Shown here: piece by piece, positions 39,060 through 49,129 of the stretch | How positions within the stretch are numbered: position 1 is the first letter of the stretch | Layout of the letters: every line of letters begins with the position of its first letter | Source: Auriscalpium vulgare | Taxonomy: Eukaryota; Basidiomycota; Agaricomycetes; Russulales; Auriscalpiaceae | DNA: 64,000 nucleotides | Assembly (NCBI GenBank): GCA_019915015.1 | Contig: JAHBBC010000023.1 | Coordinates: 434,001-498,000 of the forward strand | Reading direction: 5' to 3' | Notes under the pieces: model-generated | What the model saw: the letters and a program-made list of their open reading frames with translations, nothing else | The model's database searches: none | What the model was told of the DNA's origin: nothing | Position numbers and translations under genes: made by a program

Positions 39060-39654
39060 CGGGATGCGGCGGATAACGTCGCCAGCGCGCGCGGCTGGTC
39101 TGGTCTGAGGGGGCGGGCGGCCTGCGGGAGTGTGTTGTGTGTCCGGATGCGACACCTTTCTTCCGACTTGTTTGTGTTCGACACCAGCAGTTGGAGTCCG
39201 GGGTTTCCGCGCAAGTGATCGGGCTGCATGTAATTGAGCAGAGCAACGGAAGCAGATTTAAACGCAACGGACCGAGAGTGTTCCACCACTGATCGGGGCC
39301 TAGGTGTTGTCCGTGCGCCAAGGGGGTGGCCACCATGTCTTGACAGTCGAGGATGGCGCGGAAGTTGACTTCGGCGTTTGAAGCGAATGCAGACTTGACC
39401 TGCTCCAGGGCGACTCTAAGGACACCAGGGACAGGTATGTTGGCCCGGGCATTGTTCTGGTACTGGACTGTTTCTGTCTGTGCAAATGCATTAGCATACC
39501 CCGGAGTCCGTAGGATCATACATACCACTTCACGGGCGAGGTTCTGGAGGTAGGAAGACAGAGGGAGGGGCCCTAACTCTTGCAGCTTCTTCGCCGCTTC
39601 GACAATGCGCGCCACGCGTCTGTTGAACTCGCCGTGCTCTTCTATGGCAGCCAT
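39056..39654 (-). CDS. orphan helical protein just upstream of ZC2
   Basis: Starts MAAIEEHGEFNRRVARIVEA and is predicted mostly helical (LPLSSYLQNLAREVVCMILR, VLRVALEQVKSAFASNAEVN). Two short introns near 39,260 and 39,150 are suggested. With them the frame ends at TGA 39058-39056, overlapping the ATG of ZC2. A related motif (LPLYSNHLRWFSQGIAREVV) occurs in the gene at 42,244-42,775. The tight overlap may mean that both pieces belong to one longer gene. Function is unknown. Confidence 0.5.
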
Positions 39655-39787
39655 GGTTACAGCGGAGAGGATAGAGTGGAAGGGAGGTGCGTTGGCGTGT
39701 AGGTACCTCCGCTTCCGCGTGTTCCCACGGCGCGGTGTTCATAAGCGGCGGACCGCCACACGGCTTGCGCGCGTCTCTACTCCCACC

Positions 39788-41903
39788 ATGGACGATCCCA
39801 CAGGCGATCCCCAGCTGGTGGCCCCTCCATTCCTCTTTTCGCTTAAGTTTAAAGGCGACGGGAACGGTACGTCCTTACATTGGATAAACCAAATTTTGGG
39901 CGATCTAACACCAAGGGCAGAGACGAGCACGTCGCAAGACAAGGAAGGCCTGGACAACGGTGACCACGGGCAAGGTCCGTGACATGCTGCTCTTCTGGCG
40001 CACTAAACTGAATCACCTGTTCGCACAGTCAAAGTCATCGAAGGCAACCCCACCGGCGCAACCTCTCCTGACCTCATGGACCGGGCGAGTGCCGAAGGGC
40101 GCGGTGAGTTTCGCGCCGTCCATCATTGCTCGTGCAGGTTTCTCATCATCCGAGCAGCCGTTCAACTCGAGGGCATCGCAGGAACCGGCGCCACCCATGC
40201 CTCAAAATCAGGAGCGAGCACTGCGACCGAACCGCCAGGTGGGTCACATGCGTCGTGCAAGGACGCTCGCTCATTGCCATTATCAGACCCTGGTGCAGGC
40301 CCGACTGCATCGGTGGCTGCGAATGCAGCGCACGGTGGTGAAGGCGTGCCGGACATCGTGATGGATGAGATTCATAACCTCGTTGAGAGAGGAGAGGTGC
40401 GTTGACTTGTACCTCCGCTTCTGGTCGTTCCCGCGGCGCGGTGTTCATAGGCGACGGATCCGCCACACAGCTTCCGCACCCCGCGGACGACCCGACAGGC
40501 GATCCCCCGCTGGTGCCGCCGCCGTTGTTGTTTTCGCTTGGGTTCAAAGGCGAGGCGAACGGTACGTACTTACATTGTATAACACCAGTAAGACGATCTA
40601 ACACCGCATGCAGAGTCAGGCACGTCCCCGGAAAAGGAAGGTCTGGACAGCGGTCGCAACGCGCAAGGAGAGGTGCGTTGGCGTGTACCTCCGCTTCTGG
40701 GCGTGGCGCGGTGTTCATAAGCGACGGGCCCGCCACACAGCTTCCGCACCCCATGGACGACCCGACAGGCGATCCCCCGCTGGTGCCGCCGCCGTTCTTG
40801 TTTTCGCTTGGGTTCAAAGGCGAGGCGAACGGTACGTGCTTACATTGCACGCTTTAAACATTCCAACACCGCATGCAGAGCCGCGCACGTCTCCGGACAT
40901 GGAAGGTCTGGACAGCGGTCGCAACGCGCGAGGTCCGTGATGTCTTACTGTTCTGGCGCATTAACCTCAATCGCCTGTTCGTACAGTTGATCCGCCCGAA
41001 GGCAACTCCACCGGCGCGACCTCTACCGACCTCACGGATCGGGCGAGAGGCAAACGGCGTGGTCAGTATCGTATCGTGCATCCTTGCGCGTCCCCGTCTC
41101 TCATCATCCCGAGCAGCCGTTGAACCCAAAGGCATCGCGGAAACCAGCGCTGCCCATGCCTCACACTCGGGAGAGCGCGCTTTGACCGAACAGCCAGGTC
41201 GGTCGCACGCGCCGTGCAATGACGTTCGCTCATTGCCACTTTGTCAGACCCGGGTGCAGGCACGACCGCCTCGGTGGCCACGAACCCATTACGCGATGGA
41301 GAAGGCGTGCAGGACATCGTGATGGACGACGTACCTGAGCTCGGTGAGTTGCAATGGGGGCCTGCGCGCGAGGACCGCTGACGAACGCGGTGGCAGAGAC
41401 GGGCCTGGAGCCAGTAAAGGAGCTCCAGCCGAGGGCGGGCCTCGTTGAATATGGTGAGTTGCGCTGTGAGCCTGCCCGTCCGAATTACTGACGAGCGCGG
41501 TGACAGAGCCAGGACCGGTGCCAGGAAATGAGCCCGAGCCGATGGAGAACCTCGACGGATACGGTGAGTTCGAAGTTCCTGTGACGAAACCGACGCATGA
41601 CGCGCACTAGACCGAACTCTTCTCCTTCGTTGGAGGGCGAGAACGTTGATCTGGCAGCAGCCGCGAGTATTCAGTGCGTTCCGTCGAACATATCTTGTTT
41701 GTCGTTTAGCTAAATTTCCCACAGCCGGTGAAACATTGGCGGAGACTATGTTGCGTGTTGATCTTCTTCAACGAACCGACGCTGCTTTTCGAGACTGGGA
41801 CAGGTGGGACCAGGTGGATCAGCTGGGATCCGAAGCCGGAGCCACAATACAAAACTATATATCCTATCTCGACGATCTCCTTCACGACCCTCACCATGTG
41901 TAA
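39788..41903 (+). CDS. repeat-exon gene, disordered Pro-rich protein, unknown
   Basis: The ATG at 39788 opens MDDPTGDPQLVAPPFLFSLK, followed by an intron and a small exon TSTSQDKEGLDNGDHGQG. This exon pair recurs at about 40,411-40,665 and 40,684-40,935 (DDPTGDPPLVPPPFLFSLGF, SGTSPEKEGLDSG). Two further exon types also occur twice (EGNPTGATSPDLMDRA versus EGNSTGATSTDLTDRA; SSSEQPFNSRASQEPAPPMP and its partner near 41,100). The last exon after CCCACAG is likely GETLAETMLRVDLLQRTDAA, ending LDDLLHDPHHV at 41903. The exon count and start are uncertain, and the region may hold two tandem gene copies rather than one long gene. No domain is recognised; composition is Pro/Gly/acidic. Confidence 0.5.
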
Positions 41904-42243
41904 TATTTTGTGAATAATAACGCGGTTCAGGTGAAGCGGCCTAACGACTGTACAGTGCGGACATGGCTCTGTCAAGACCGGCGGCCACGCGGTGTTTCTC
42001 TACGCACGCAGCCACTATGACGCTCGCCGCCTTTGCGCGCAACAAGCGGACGTCGTCTACCATCCTTGGCGCGCGTCTCTCGACACCCAATCGAAAGTGG
42101 TCTGTGTTAATATGGCTGCGACTGAGGAAGAAGCTACGTAGGACATAAATGAGCTCTTACCTGCGGCCAAATCAAGCACCCAAAGTTTTTTCTTCTCCGG
42201 TTGATCTCTCACCATCTGTCTGAACTTGAGTCATGCGGTTTAG

Positions 42244-42775
42244 TTATAATAGAGTCCAGGTACGCACCTGGTTCGCCGACCATCGTTCGGAGCAGTCTGA
42301 GAGGGCCCACTTAATCTCGCTCTGATGAAGCTGACACTCTTCCCACCACGGATTGGCGATGCGTGCCTCTGTATAGCCCATAGTCTGTTGCTCAGGTCCC
42401 TGCGGCAGCATGCTGTAGATGACGTCCAGGTTGTCTTCCACGACGGCCGCCGATCGTCCGTACCAGCGGATATCGCAGACAGGCTTCGTTATGTAAAACT
42501 CGTCGGTCTCCTCTAGTATCTGCATCCCCAGCAAGGCTGGTATGAATTCCTATAGGTAAAGTATACGTGAATTGACAGCGAAACGTTGCCGTTGTACGCA
42601 CAACTTCGCGGGCAATGCCTTGAGAGAACCAGCGGAGGTGATTCGAGTAGAGGGGCAGTGTCCGGTATGCCAGCCGAATGCGGGCAGTGGCGGCGTACAG
42701 TTGTGCTGTTTCCACGTTCTCTGTAAACGGACGCCATCTCTGGTTGACTGAACTCTTCGTGCGAGCTGAAGTCAT
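42244..42775 (-). CDS. orphan two-exon protein, unknown
   Basis: Start near 42775 (MTSARTKSSVNQRWRPFTEN), with ARIRLAYRTLPLYSNHLRWF and SQGIAREVVRTTATFRCQF. After an intron of about 55 bp comes EETDEFYITKPVCDIRWYGR, SAAVVEDNLDVIYSMLPQGP and ANPWWEECQLHQSEIKWAL. Composition is protein-like throughout, but I could not close the splice phase exactly. The first exon resembles part of the gene at 39,056-39,654. Confidence 0.45.
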
Positions 42776-42885
42776 GACTGGCGGCGATGATGATGCGCGG
42801 GATGAAGACGCGTGTGAGTCGGCGCCCGGTAGCGCCTGTAAAGTCGTTGTCACGCCGCGACCTCGGCTTAACCACGCTCCTCATG

Positions 42886-43377
42886 CTGCCCGAACTAGCT
42901 CGCACTGAACTCCAGCACTTCGTGAACGTTGTGACTCTGCGACTGTATGAGGCCGCAATACACTTCTCCCATGGCATCGTGGCGGGCGATTCTGCCGCCC
43001 GCTTGAAGGAAGAGATGGTGCGCGGTGTCCTGCTGCACCTTACCAACGGGCTCTGACGCCGCACACTCACATGTTAGGATCTGGTTACCTACCTCTTCGG
43101 GGTAGCGTCACTCGGCCAAGTGACCCTCGTCATTCCCAAGGCTCTCCGCCTCTGTATGCCAGAGCTGAAGGCCGGCACCCTTCGCTGGGAGATGATCAGA
43201 GCCGTCCCTTACACCCCGGCTGAGTTACCCGATGACGCTATGGGACTCTCGGAGTGGTGGATCGATACCAGCGCGTCAACGGCGCTTGAGGAGGTCACCG
43301 CCTACCTCGAGTACTGCATCGAATCAGTGAATGTCTCTAACCACGAGCGCGCGCATAGCTCTAACATCTTTCTTTAG
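42886..43377 (+). CDS. possible two-exon orphan protein
   Basis: A plus-strand frame with PELARTELQHFVNVVTLRLY and GDSAARLKEEMVRGVLLHL ends at 43056. A second frame (43120-43377) reads PKALRLCMPELKAGTLRWEM and STALEEVTAYLEYCIESV. Both have good composition and could be exons of one gene joined over about 60 bp. Overlap with minus-strand frames makes this tentative. Confidence 0.35.
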
Positions 43378-43698
43378 TCTAATGTGCCTCGATACGGTTC
43401 GAGGTGGGACGCGTTTGCGAAGGCGAGGCATTACTCGAAGGCATGCGACGCCGTTTTCATGAACGGCGCTCGGCATGCGCGGCGCGCCGCTGTTGAGCAA
43501 AAGAGCGTCTGCGTCATGTTATCGGAGATCATGGACAGAATATACGCAGCCTAACGTGGTCTCAGTTTACGCTGCGGCTGTATGTACGTCGTGGCAGTTT
43601 GCATTTCAGTCTGCGCGAGGTGCTTTGTTGGCCCGAAAATGGACCGCTCGTGCTTGCCGCGCTGGTTCCCGGTCATAGCGCCGGCGAAGGCCGAATCG

Positions 43699-43705
43699 TA
43701 TAAAA
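43699..43705 (+). promoter_or_regulatory. TATA box of family B copy 1
   Basis: TATAAAA lies 37 bp upstream of the ATG at 43742, a good core-promoter position. Confidence 0.55.
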
Positions 43706-43741
43706 CGGGTGCCCGCGGTTCTTCTACGCGGCTTATCCACC

Positions 43742-44568
43742 ATGGCGCCCATTTCGGACATGCATGATTCCGACGCGGAGGACGACGGGCTCTCCCAGAC
43801 GTGGCAGGGGTGACTGTTTCTCGTCTGCTTAAAGCAATTGTGCTCTGACATGTGGACAGGCGTGTCGCTGCTGTTGGCCAGGTCTTCGGGGGCGTCGACG
43901 TATTCGTCCTACCGAAGCTCTGCGAGCTTCACTGGGTGTGGAAGAACAACCTGCTCGCCCGTAGCGATGATTTGGACGCTATTCAGCCGCCCACGCGGGT
44001 TTTCTACCACGGACGCGTTGTCGCACTAAACATGGTAGACGATTACTCGCTGCCACTGGCCGAAGTCAGCATATCCGTGATCCCGATGGACAAACACGTC
44101 TTCTACTCTGCGGAACATATGCTCTACACGGCGAACCATCTTCTCCATGGAAGTCCTGGTCCGTAATCGTTTACGTTGACGGTACTACTGCTAATGTTTA
44201 CTCAGCTAAGCGTCGGTCCAACTCGTGTGACGTTGTAACGGCAATGCGCATCCAGGTCCGAGAAGAAAACGGGATGATTAAGGTGCGTAGGTTATACCGT
44301 AGGGCATCACGATCCTTTCTCATCGTCGGCCCAGGTCAAACAGTTCAGATCGGTGTACGACACGATCGGCACGACGTGGCCAAGAGGCGACGCTGTGACG
44401 CTCCCTGCCGGAGAGATCGGCGTGGGCGACATCGTCATGGTGGAGGCCAACATAGAGCGCCGAATCGTTTTACACGGTGGGATCGAAACAATGTTCACTG
44501 TATTCCGGCTGGTGAAGGTGTTCAGGCTGGCATATTGGTCCCACAACATTCTCATAGACACGCCGTAA
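43742..44568 (+). CDS. family B gene copy 1
   Basis: Exon 1 (43742-43809, MAPISDMHDSDAEDDGLSQT) joins in phase to an exon at 43860 reading RVAAVGQVFGGVDVFVLPKL, NNLLARSDDLDAIQPPTRVF and YHGRVVALNMVDDYSLPLAE. A later exon after GGCCCAG codes VKQFRSVYDTIGTTWPRGDA, VGDIVMVEANIERR and ends FRLAYWSHNILIDTP. The layout VYDTIGTxWP...VGDxVMVEA...YWSHN is shared with copy 2 at 46,594. The protein looks beta-rich and non-membrane. No known domain was recognised. The interior exon near 44,240-44,280 (RIQVREENGMIK) is inferred. Confidence 0.6.
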
Positions 44569-45526
44569 AACAAGTTCAATCGCATTGATGTTTCCTGCGT
44601 GTCGCCGCCGGTTACCGTGCCTGGTTTAAAACCGTCAGGACGTGTGCTTTACGTTGCGTATCTCTGCGTGACTGTTGCGCCTTGCCTTTCTCACCTGAAA
44701 CCGTTTGATGGGGCACCTTGTGTCCTTTCGTCGACATCGGTTGCCAGGTTGAAATCCCGGCCCTCTTCGGATCACCGGCCCAGCGCGCAGTAAATGCGAC
44801 GATCATGCGCTGTGTTCCCTCTCAGAGCCGGATGGGTCCCATGCGCACCGCGCCCTCGTCCGCGCGGTGACAAGCGCAACTTCGCAACGCGGTATTGCGC
44901 TCGGACAAACACGGCAGACACCATCAGTTGTAGGCGGCGTTCGTATCAGCACCTCGACCGTCGCATCGGAGCGCATCGGTCGAAGCCCCCGTCCGATATC
45001 AGGCCAGTGTCCCTGATAACGCCTGCCAGTCGGTTATGCGTTGACGTTATCTTGACCTCGGGCTTCGGTCGGATCTTTGAGCACGCGCGCGGTACGTAGC
45101 GCATGTTTGGTCGGAGGTCCCTCGTGTCCCGGTGGGTATCACATGAGCACTGGGCATTCTTCCGCGCGGCGCAGTTATTCCGCAGATACCGGGACACTGT
45201 CGAATAGGTATCGCGCGTGGTCTCAATTTTATGTTGCGGCTTCCGTTCAAGGCATCGGCCGCACTTAGACATCGATAATCAGGCACTCGGTATTACTTAC
45301 TGCCCATGCTTTCAGCTCTCCAGCGCTCTTCGCATCATTGAGTCAACCTCCTGTCGGACGTCACTTGTGAAAAGCCGATCTTTAGCGCTTGCCCTGATTC
45401 GGTGCTCGACTCAATACGCGGGCGTGGATTGACTCGGGCGTGCGGTACAACACAGCGGCCACTGGATCCGGACATCTTTCCTACACTTACTTCACGGGTC
45501 TCGTCGCCCGCCCCTGCCTATTCGCC
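44569..45526. other. no confident gene
   Basis: Frames overlap on both strands without a clear exon series or recognised motif. Confidence 0.35.
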
Positions 45527-45739
45527 ATGGAACTTTTCAACGGTCATCCAGGAAACCTGCCGCTGCTTCCTACCGACCGGTACCGCGTCTTTCACGAGCT
45601 CGTTGCTGATGGGGAGGATGGCGAGGTGCTTATTCTGGAGACGCTCGATATAGCGCGTCTTCGTGGTCCCTTGGAGATCGTGTGCGCAGCCCATGATAAT
45701 AGGTCCGTCGTAGGCTACTGCTTGGTCGCATGTGGCTAA
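45527..45739 (+). CDS. short ORF, possible exon
   Basis: MELFNGHPGNLPLLPTDRYR followed by GEDGEVLILETLDIARLRGP and a stop after YCLVACG. It may be a separate 70-aa protein or the 5' exon of the family C gene that follows. Unrecognised. Confidence 0.35.
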   Translation: MELFNGHPGNLPLLPTDRYRVFHELVADGEDGEVLILETLDIARLRGPLEIVCAAHDNRSVVGYCLVACG

Positions 45740-45916
45740 TTAAGACTACAAGTAGACTGTACGACAAAGGCAGTCTCCCTATATTGTTCAACCTGGCAGG
45801 CTTGCCAACGCGGCGGTATGAAGAGCGCGTACGTGAGTGTGGGACAAACGCCGTCATAACATGGTACGCTTTACGGTCTCGCTATTCGACGGCATGCTCA
45901 TAATAGGGTTCACAGC

Positions 45917-46390
45917 GTGCGTACTGGCCAGTGCCCTTCGTTGTTTGTCCTCATGTGTGTCACACAGTTCCCCCGGTTCAAAGACTTTGTCTCTTTCGCG
46001 ATGAACTCGTCTACCCCAGGCGCCTTTAATAGCCCCCTGTCACCGATATGGCACGGCTATCCAACCTATAATGGTGTTCCTCCATCCAGAGAGTTGAAGA
46101 TGCGAACAGGGTCGCTGTACTTTATGGTCCACGGCGTGTTTGTGAGAGGCACGCTGATCGATGCCGGGACGGTTGTGTGCGTCCGCGCTTTCCTTCGAGC
46201 TGGAGTGCTGGTGGATGCATATGTGTCTGATTCTACAACATCTTTCGTCCTGACCCGCAGCGTCTGTGTCACAGAGAGTATCACCGGTTTATACGATACT
46301 TTCATACAGTTCCCGATCGTCGATGTCGGGGTCGTCGCTTCTTTAACTCTCCCTCCCAACCCGTTGCTCGTATATGCTGAACCGCACTAA
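45917..46390 (+). CDS. family C gene copy 1
   Basis: Single open frame of 157 aa; an internal ATG at 46001 (MNSSTPGAFNSPLSPIWHG) is an alternative start. The core is GSLYFMVHGVFVRGTLIDAG, VRAFLRAGVLVDAYVSDSTT and DTFIQFPIVDVGVVASLTLP, ending PNPLLVYAEPH. A broken second copy lies at 47,940-48,194. It alternates with family B (B1, C1, B2, C2), suggesting that a B+C pair was duplicated together. No known domain. Confidence 0.55.
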   Translation: MRTGQCPSLFVLMCVTQFPRFKDFVSFAMNSSTPGAFNSPLSPIWHGYPTYNGVPPSRELKMRTGSLYFMVHGVFVRGTLIDAGTVVCVRAFLRAGVLVDAYVSDSTTSFVLTRSVCVTESITGLYDTFIQFPIVDVGVVASLTLPPNPLLVYAEPH

Positions 46391-46593
46391 TTTCACTGAG
46401 TTTTCACGTAATGTTAAACGCTTGACAAACGTATCCAACTTAGTGACCATAGTGGGGCATTCCACTGAGCTGCCCCATGGGAGCCGGACCTCTCTCAACC
46501 GACGCAAATGGGTATCAGGGGTAGGTCCGGCTTACGCCGGGCCTCTTAAGAGACCGATGTCCCTCCTAATCCTCCCCTCTTCATCCACCCCCC

Positions 46594-47407
46594 ATGACAT
46601 CCCCCTCGTCCCTGGTTGAGCTTTCACGTACGTGGCAAGGGTGTGTGGTTATTGCCCATCGTCGCGTCTCTAGCACTCACGAATATGCAGCCGTGTTGCC
46701 TGCGCTGCGGCAGATTTTCAAAGCGACGACGTGTTCGTGCTGCCAAGCGTCAGCGACCCCCCCTGCATATGGAATAATAACCTGCTGTCTCGTAACATTG
46801 TGAGCGACGATGGCACGAGCCTGATTGGTCCACCCATACGCGTGTTCTATCATGGGCGAATTACCGCAATGCATATCGTGGACGAGTACTCGCTCCCCTT
46901 GGGAGAGGTGAGCATCTCTGTGCAGCCGTTAGAAGACTCTGTCTCCGTGGCGGCAGAGCACCTGCTCTACACGACGAGCCGGCGAGGCGCACATAGATTC
47001 GGTGCGCACTTCTTACGCACCGAATCCGATATGTCACTGACGATTGATCAGTTGCACGCAACAACAACGTTTCTGGTAACATAACGGCGTCTCGTCTTCA
47101 GGTGCGCGGGGACGACGGCGCCATTTACGTAAGGTCTTCATACCATCGTCCTGCACATCCTGTAACCTCTGCGCAGGTCAAGCGGTTCAATTCCGTATTC
47201 GATACGATCGGCACCTCTTGGCCAAAGGGAGAGGCCAATCGTATGTCTGTGGAGCAGATGGACGTCGGAGATCTCGTTATGGTGGAGGCCCAGGTTCAAT
47301 ACCGCTCCTACTCGAGCGGTCCACAGGGCTCTGGCTTCGCTTGGTTTCGACTGTTGAAGGTGTACCGGCTCGCGTACTGGTCGCACAACGTGCTAATCGA
47401 TAATTGA
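46594..47407 (+). CDS. family B gene copy 2
   Basis: Exon 1 from MTSPSSLVELSRTWQG joins across a GTGTGT...ATGCAG intron to RVACAADFQSDDVFVLPSVS, NNLLSRNIVSDDGTSLIGPP and YHGRITAMHIVDEYSLPLGE. The last exon after CTGCGCAG reads VKRFNSVFDTIGTSWPKGEA, VGDLVMVEAQVQYRS and LLKVYRLAYWSHNVLIDN. It follows the same exon plan and phases as copy 1 at 43,742. The two proteins are clearly paralogous but diverged at many positions, so the duplication is not recent. Function is unknown. Confidence 0.6.
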
Positions 47408-47939
47408 GCGCGGCGACGTACAATGCCTTGCTTACGATCGTGTATGAGAACGTACGTGAGCGCCCTTACGGCTAGGATGCAATGATCCCACTCGCATGAT
47501 TTCCGCGCGCGCGTCAGCGTATATGCAAGTCAATGCCCACAGCGGTCAGTGATGCGCCACCCCGTATCTCCACCCCGTATAGGAAGATGCGCGCCGCCGC
47601 AGCCTTAATGCGAGCACGTGTTTCGATTCATACGCCACCGAAAACCTCCGCGGCGTGTCCTTCCTTATCGCTACATGGCTGCGATCACGGACATGAGCGG
47701 ACCCTATTCGATAGCGTTTGATTCCCGCGCGCGCACGCGAGCCGCCAGGACCCCCAGATGGAGGGTATTGCGATGCTATCGGAATAGGCACAAAGGGCGC
47801 GGCGGCGTCGCATGACAGCGTTGCGTGAACATCACGCGCTCCGCATGTGCTGATTCAGTTATTGAATGGCGCTTTTATCATGATCGCCCGATCCACTCGC
47901 ATCTATTGGTTTTTCTCACCCTTGAGTCCGCTGACATCG

Positions 47940-48194
47940 GTCCTACTTTCTGGCGCACAGTATCTTCGTGAGAGGAAGGCGCGTAGACCCAGGGACCGTG
48001 GTCTTAGAGTGTTGGTCGACGCATACCTACCTGATCGCACAGAGGGCCTTATGCTAACCCAGAGCGTCTGTAAGACCCTGTCGAACCAAGACGAACATCA
48101 CACGTTCATACAATTCCCTCTTATCAACTTTGTAGCTGCTGCATCCCTAGGCCTGCCGCCTCACACGTTGCTCGTGCATGTCGAGCGCCTCTAA
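47940..48194 (+). pseudogene. family C copy 2, decayed
   Basis: One frame gives HSIFVRGRRVDPGTVVL, then the frame shifts, dropping the segment that matches CVRAFLRAG, and continues VLVDAYLPDRTEGLMLTQSV and HHTFIQFPLINFVAAASLGL. Relative to copy 1 at 45,917 it has a deletion with frameshift, so it is probably non-functional. Confidence 0.55.
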
Positions 48195-48323
48195 TATATG
48201 TTCTATACGATGCGCTCTGTACTTCCACCGCAGGCTATTCCCCATGTGCCGGCTTTGTTCATAACTCATCCGCAAACTCGGCGAGTCGGGAAAGGGCAAT
48301 CTTCGTACCAAACTTGTCATCTA

Positions 48324-49051
48324 CTAGTCGCTAAGCATTCTCTCCAAGGTCTTAACCCGACCGTCGAGCTCTTGTACTCTGCCATCCATTTTATCTACTC
48401 GGTTGTCCAGCCTGGCGACGTGATCAATCACCTCTCCCATGCCTTCGCTCACATCGTAAGCCCCCGTTTCCATCGCGTACTCTATGCTGTGGATGTCTGC
48501 GCGCAGGCTTGCGATGTCCCTTAGGATCGCCTGTATGGGTTCGACGAGCGGAGCGGTCTCTTCAGGGTCGTCCTTGTTGACATTCGCCTCCTCCACCGCG
48601 TCGCCGGCCGACGGCGAACGGCGGGCAGTGTCAAGGTTCTCCTGGGTTTGGCCTATCGCACCATTGAAATCAGGGACGGCTCTGTCTTGGATGTACACAC
48701 CTGCATCGACGGAGCACATAGCGCCCGTTTGCAAACACCTCACGCATCCACTTTCTTGCAGCTGGTAGCATCCAACGGCACGCTGCGCACACAGAGTGCA
48801 CGGGGGTTCTCTGCATGCATGAACGCCCAATGAATACGCGCACTTCCGGCGTTTGCTTCGGCACTCGATGCACGTGCGAGCGCTGCTGCGGTAGCAGACA
48901 AGCGCACCTTGGATGCAGGCGTCGCAGTAGACCTTAGTAGCGGCATGGGTTTATCAATGCTACGGAAAGCGACCAGTCAATCACGTACGATCATACGCCG
49001 CCCCACAAGAACGTCTTTGTTCGGGTTGCCGGCGAGGACTGGGCTGGACAT
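48324..49051 (-). CDS. zinc-cluster/coiled-coil protein ZC3 with two tandem Cys6 clusters
   Basis: Two exons (49051-48989 and 48932-48324) close in phase to 223 aa starting MSSPVLAGNPNKDVLVGRRM. Cysteines at 24, 27, 34, 42, 45 and 52 make CX2CX6CX7CX2CX6C (CDACIQGALVC, then CIECRSKRRKC). Cysteines at 66, 69, 76, 84, 87 and 94 repeat the same spacing exactly (CTLCAQRAVGC, then CVRCLQTGAMC). The first cluster has the basic RSKRRK loop expected for DNA contact; the second does not. An acidic linker follows (VEEANVNKDDPEETAP), and the C-terminus is a strong heptad coil (HVARLDNRVDKMDGRVQELD). It is the cleanest of three such genes in the window. A DNA-binding dimer is inferred, not shown. Confidence 0.72.
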
Positions 49052-49129
49052 AGTGGCTCTTAGTGGTTTGTCGTTAAGACAGGTCTGGCCAATGACATAT
49101 TTATTTGCATCTGTTTGGCTGTACCGCTG

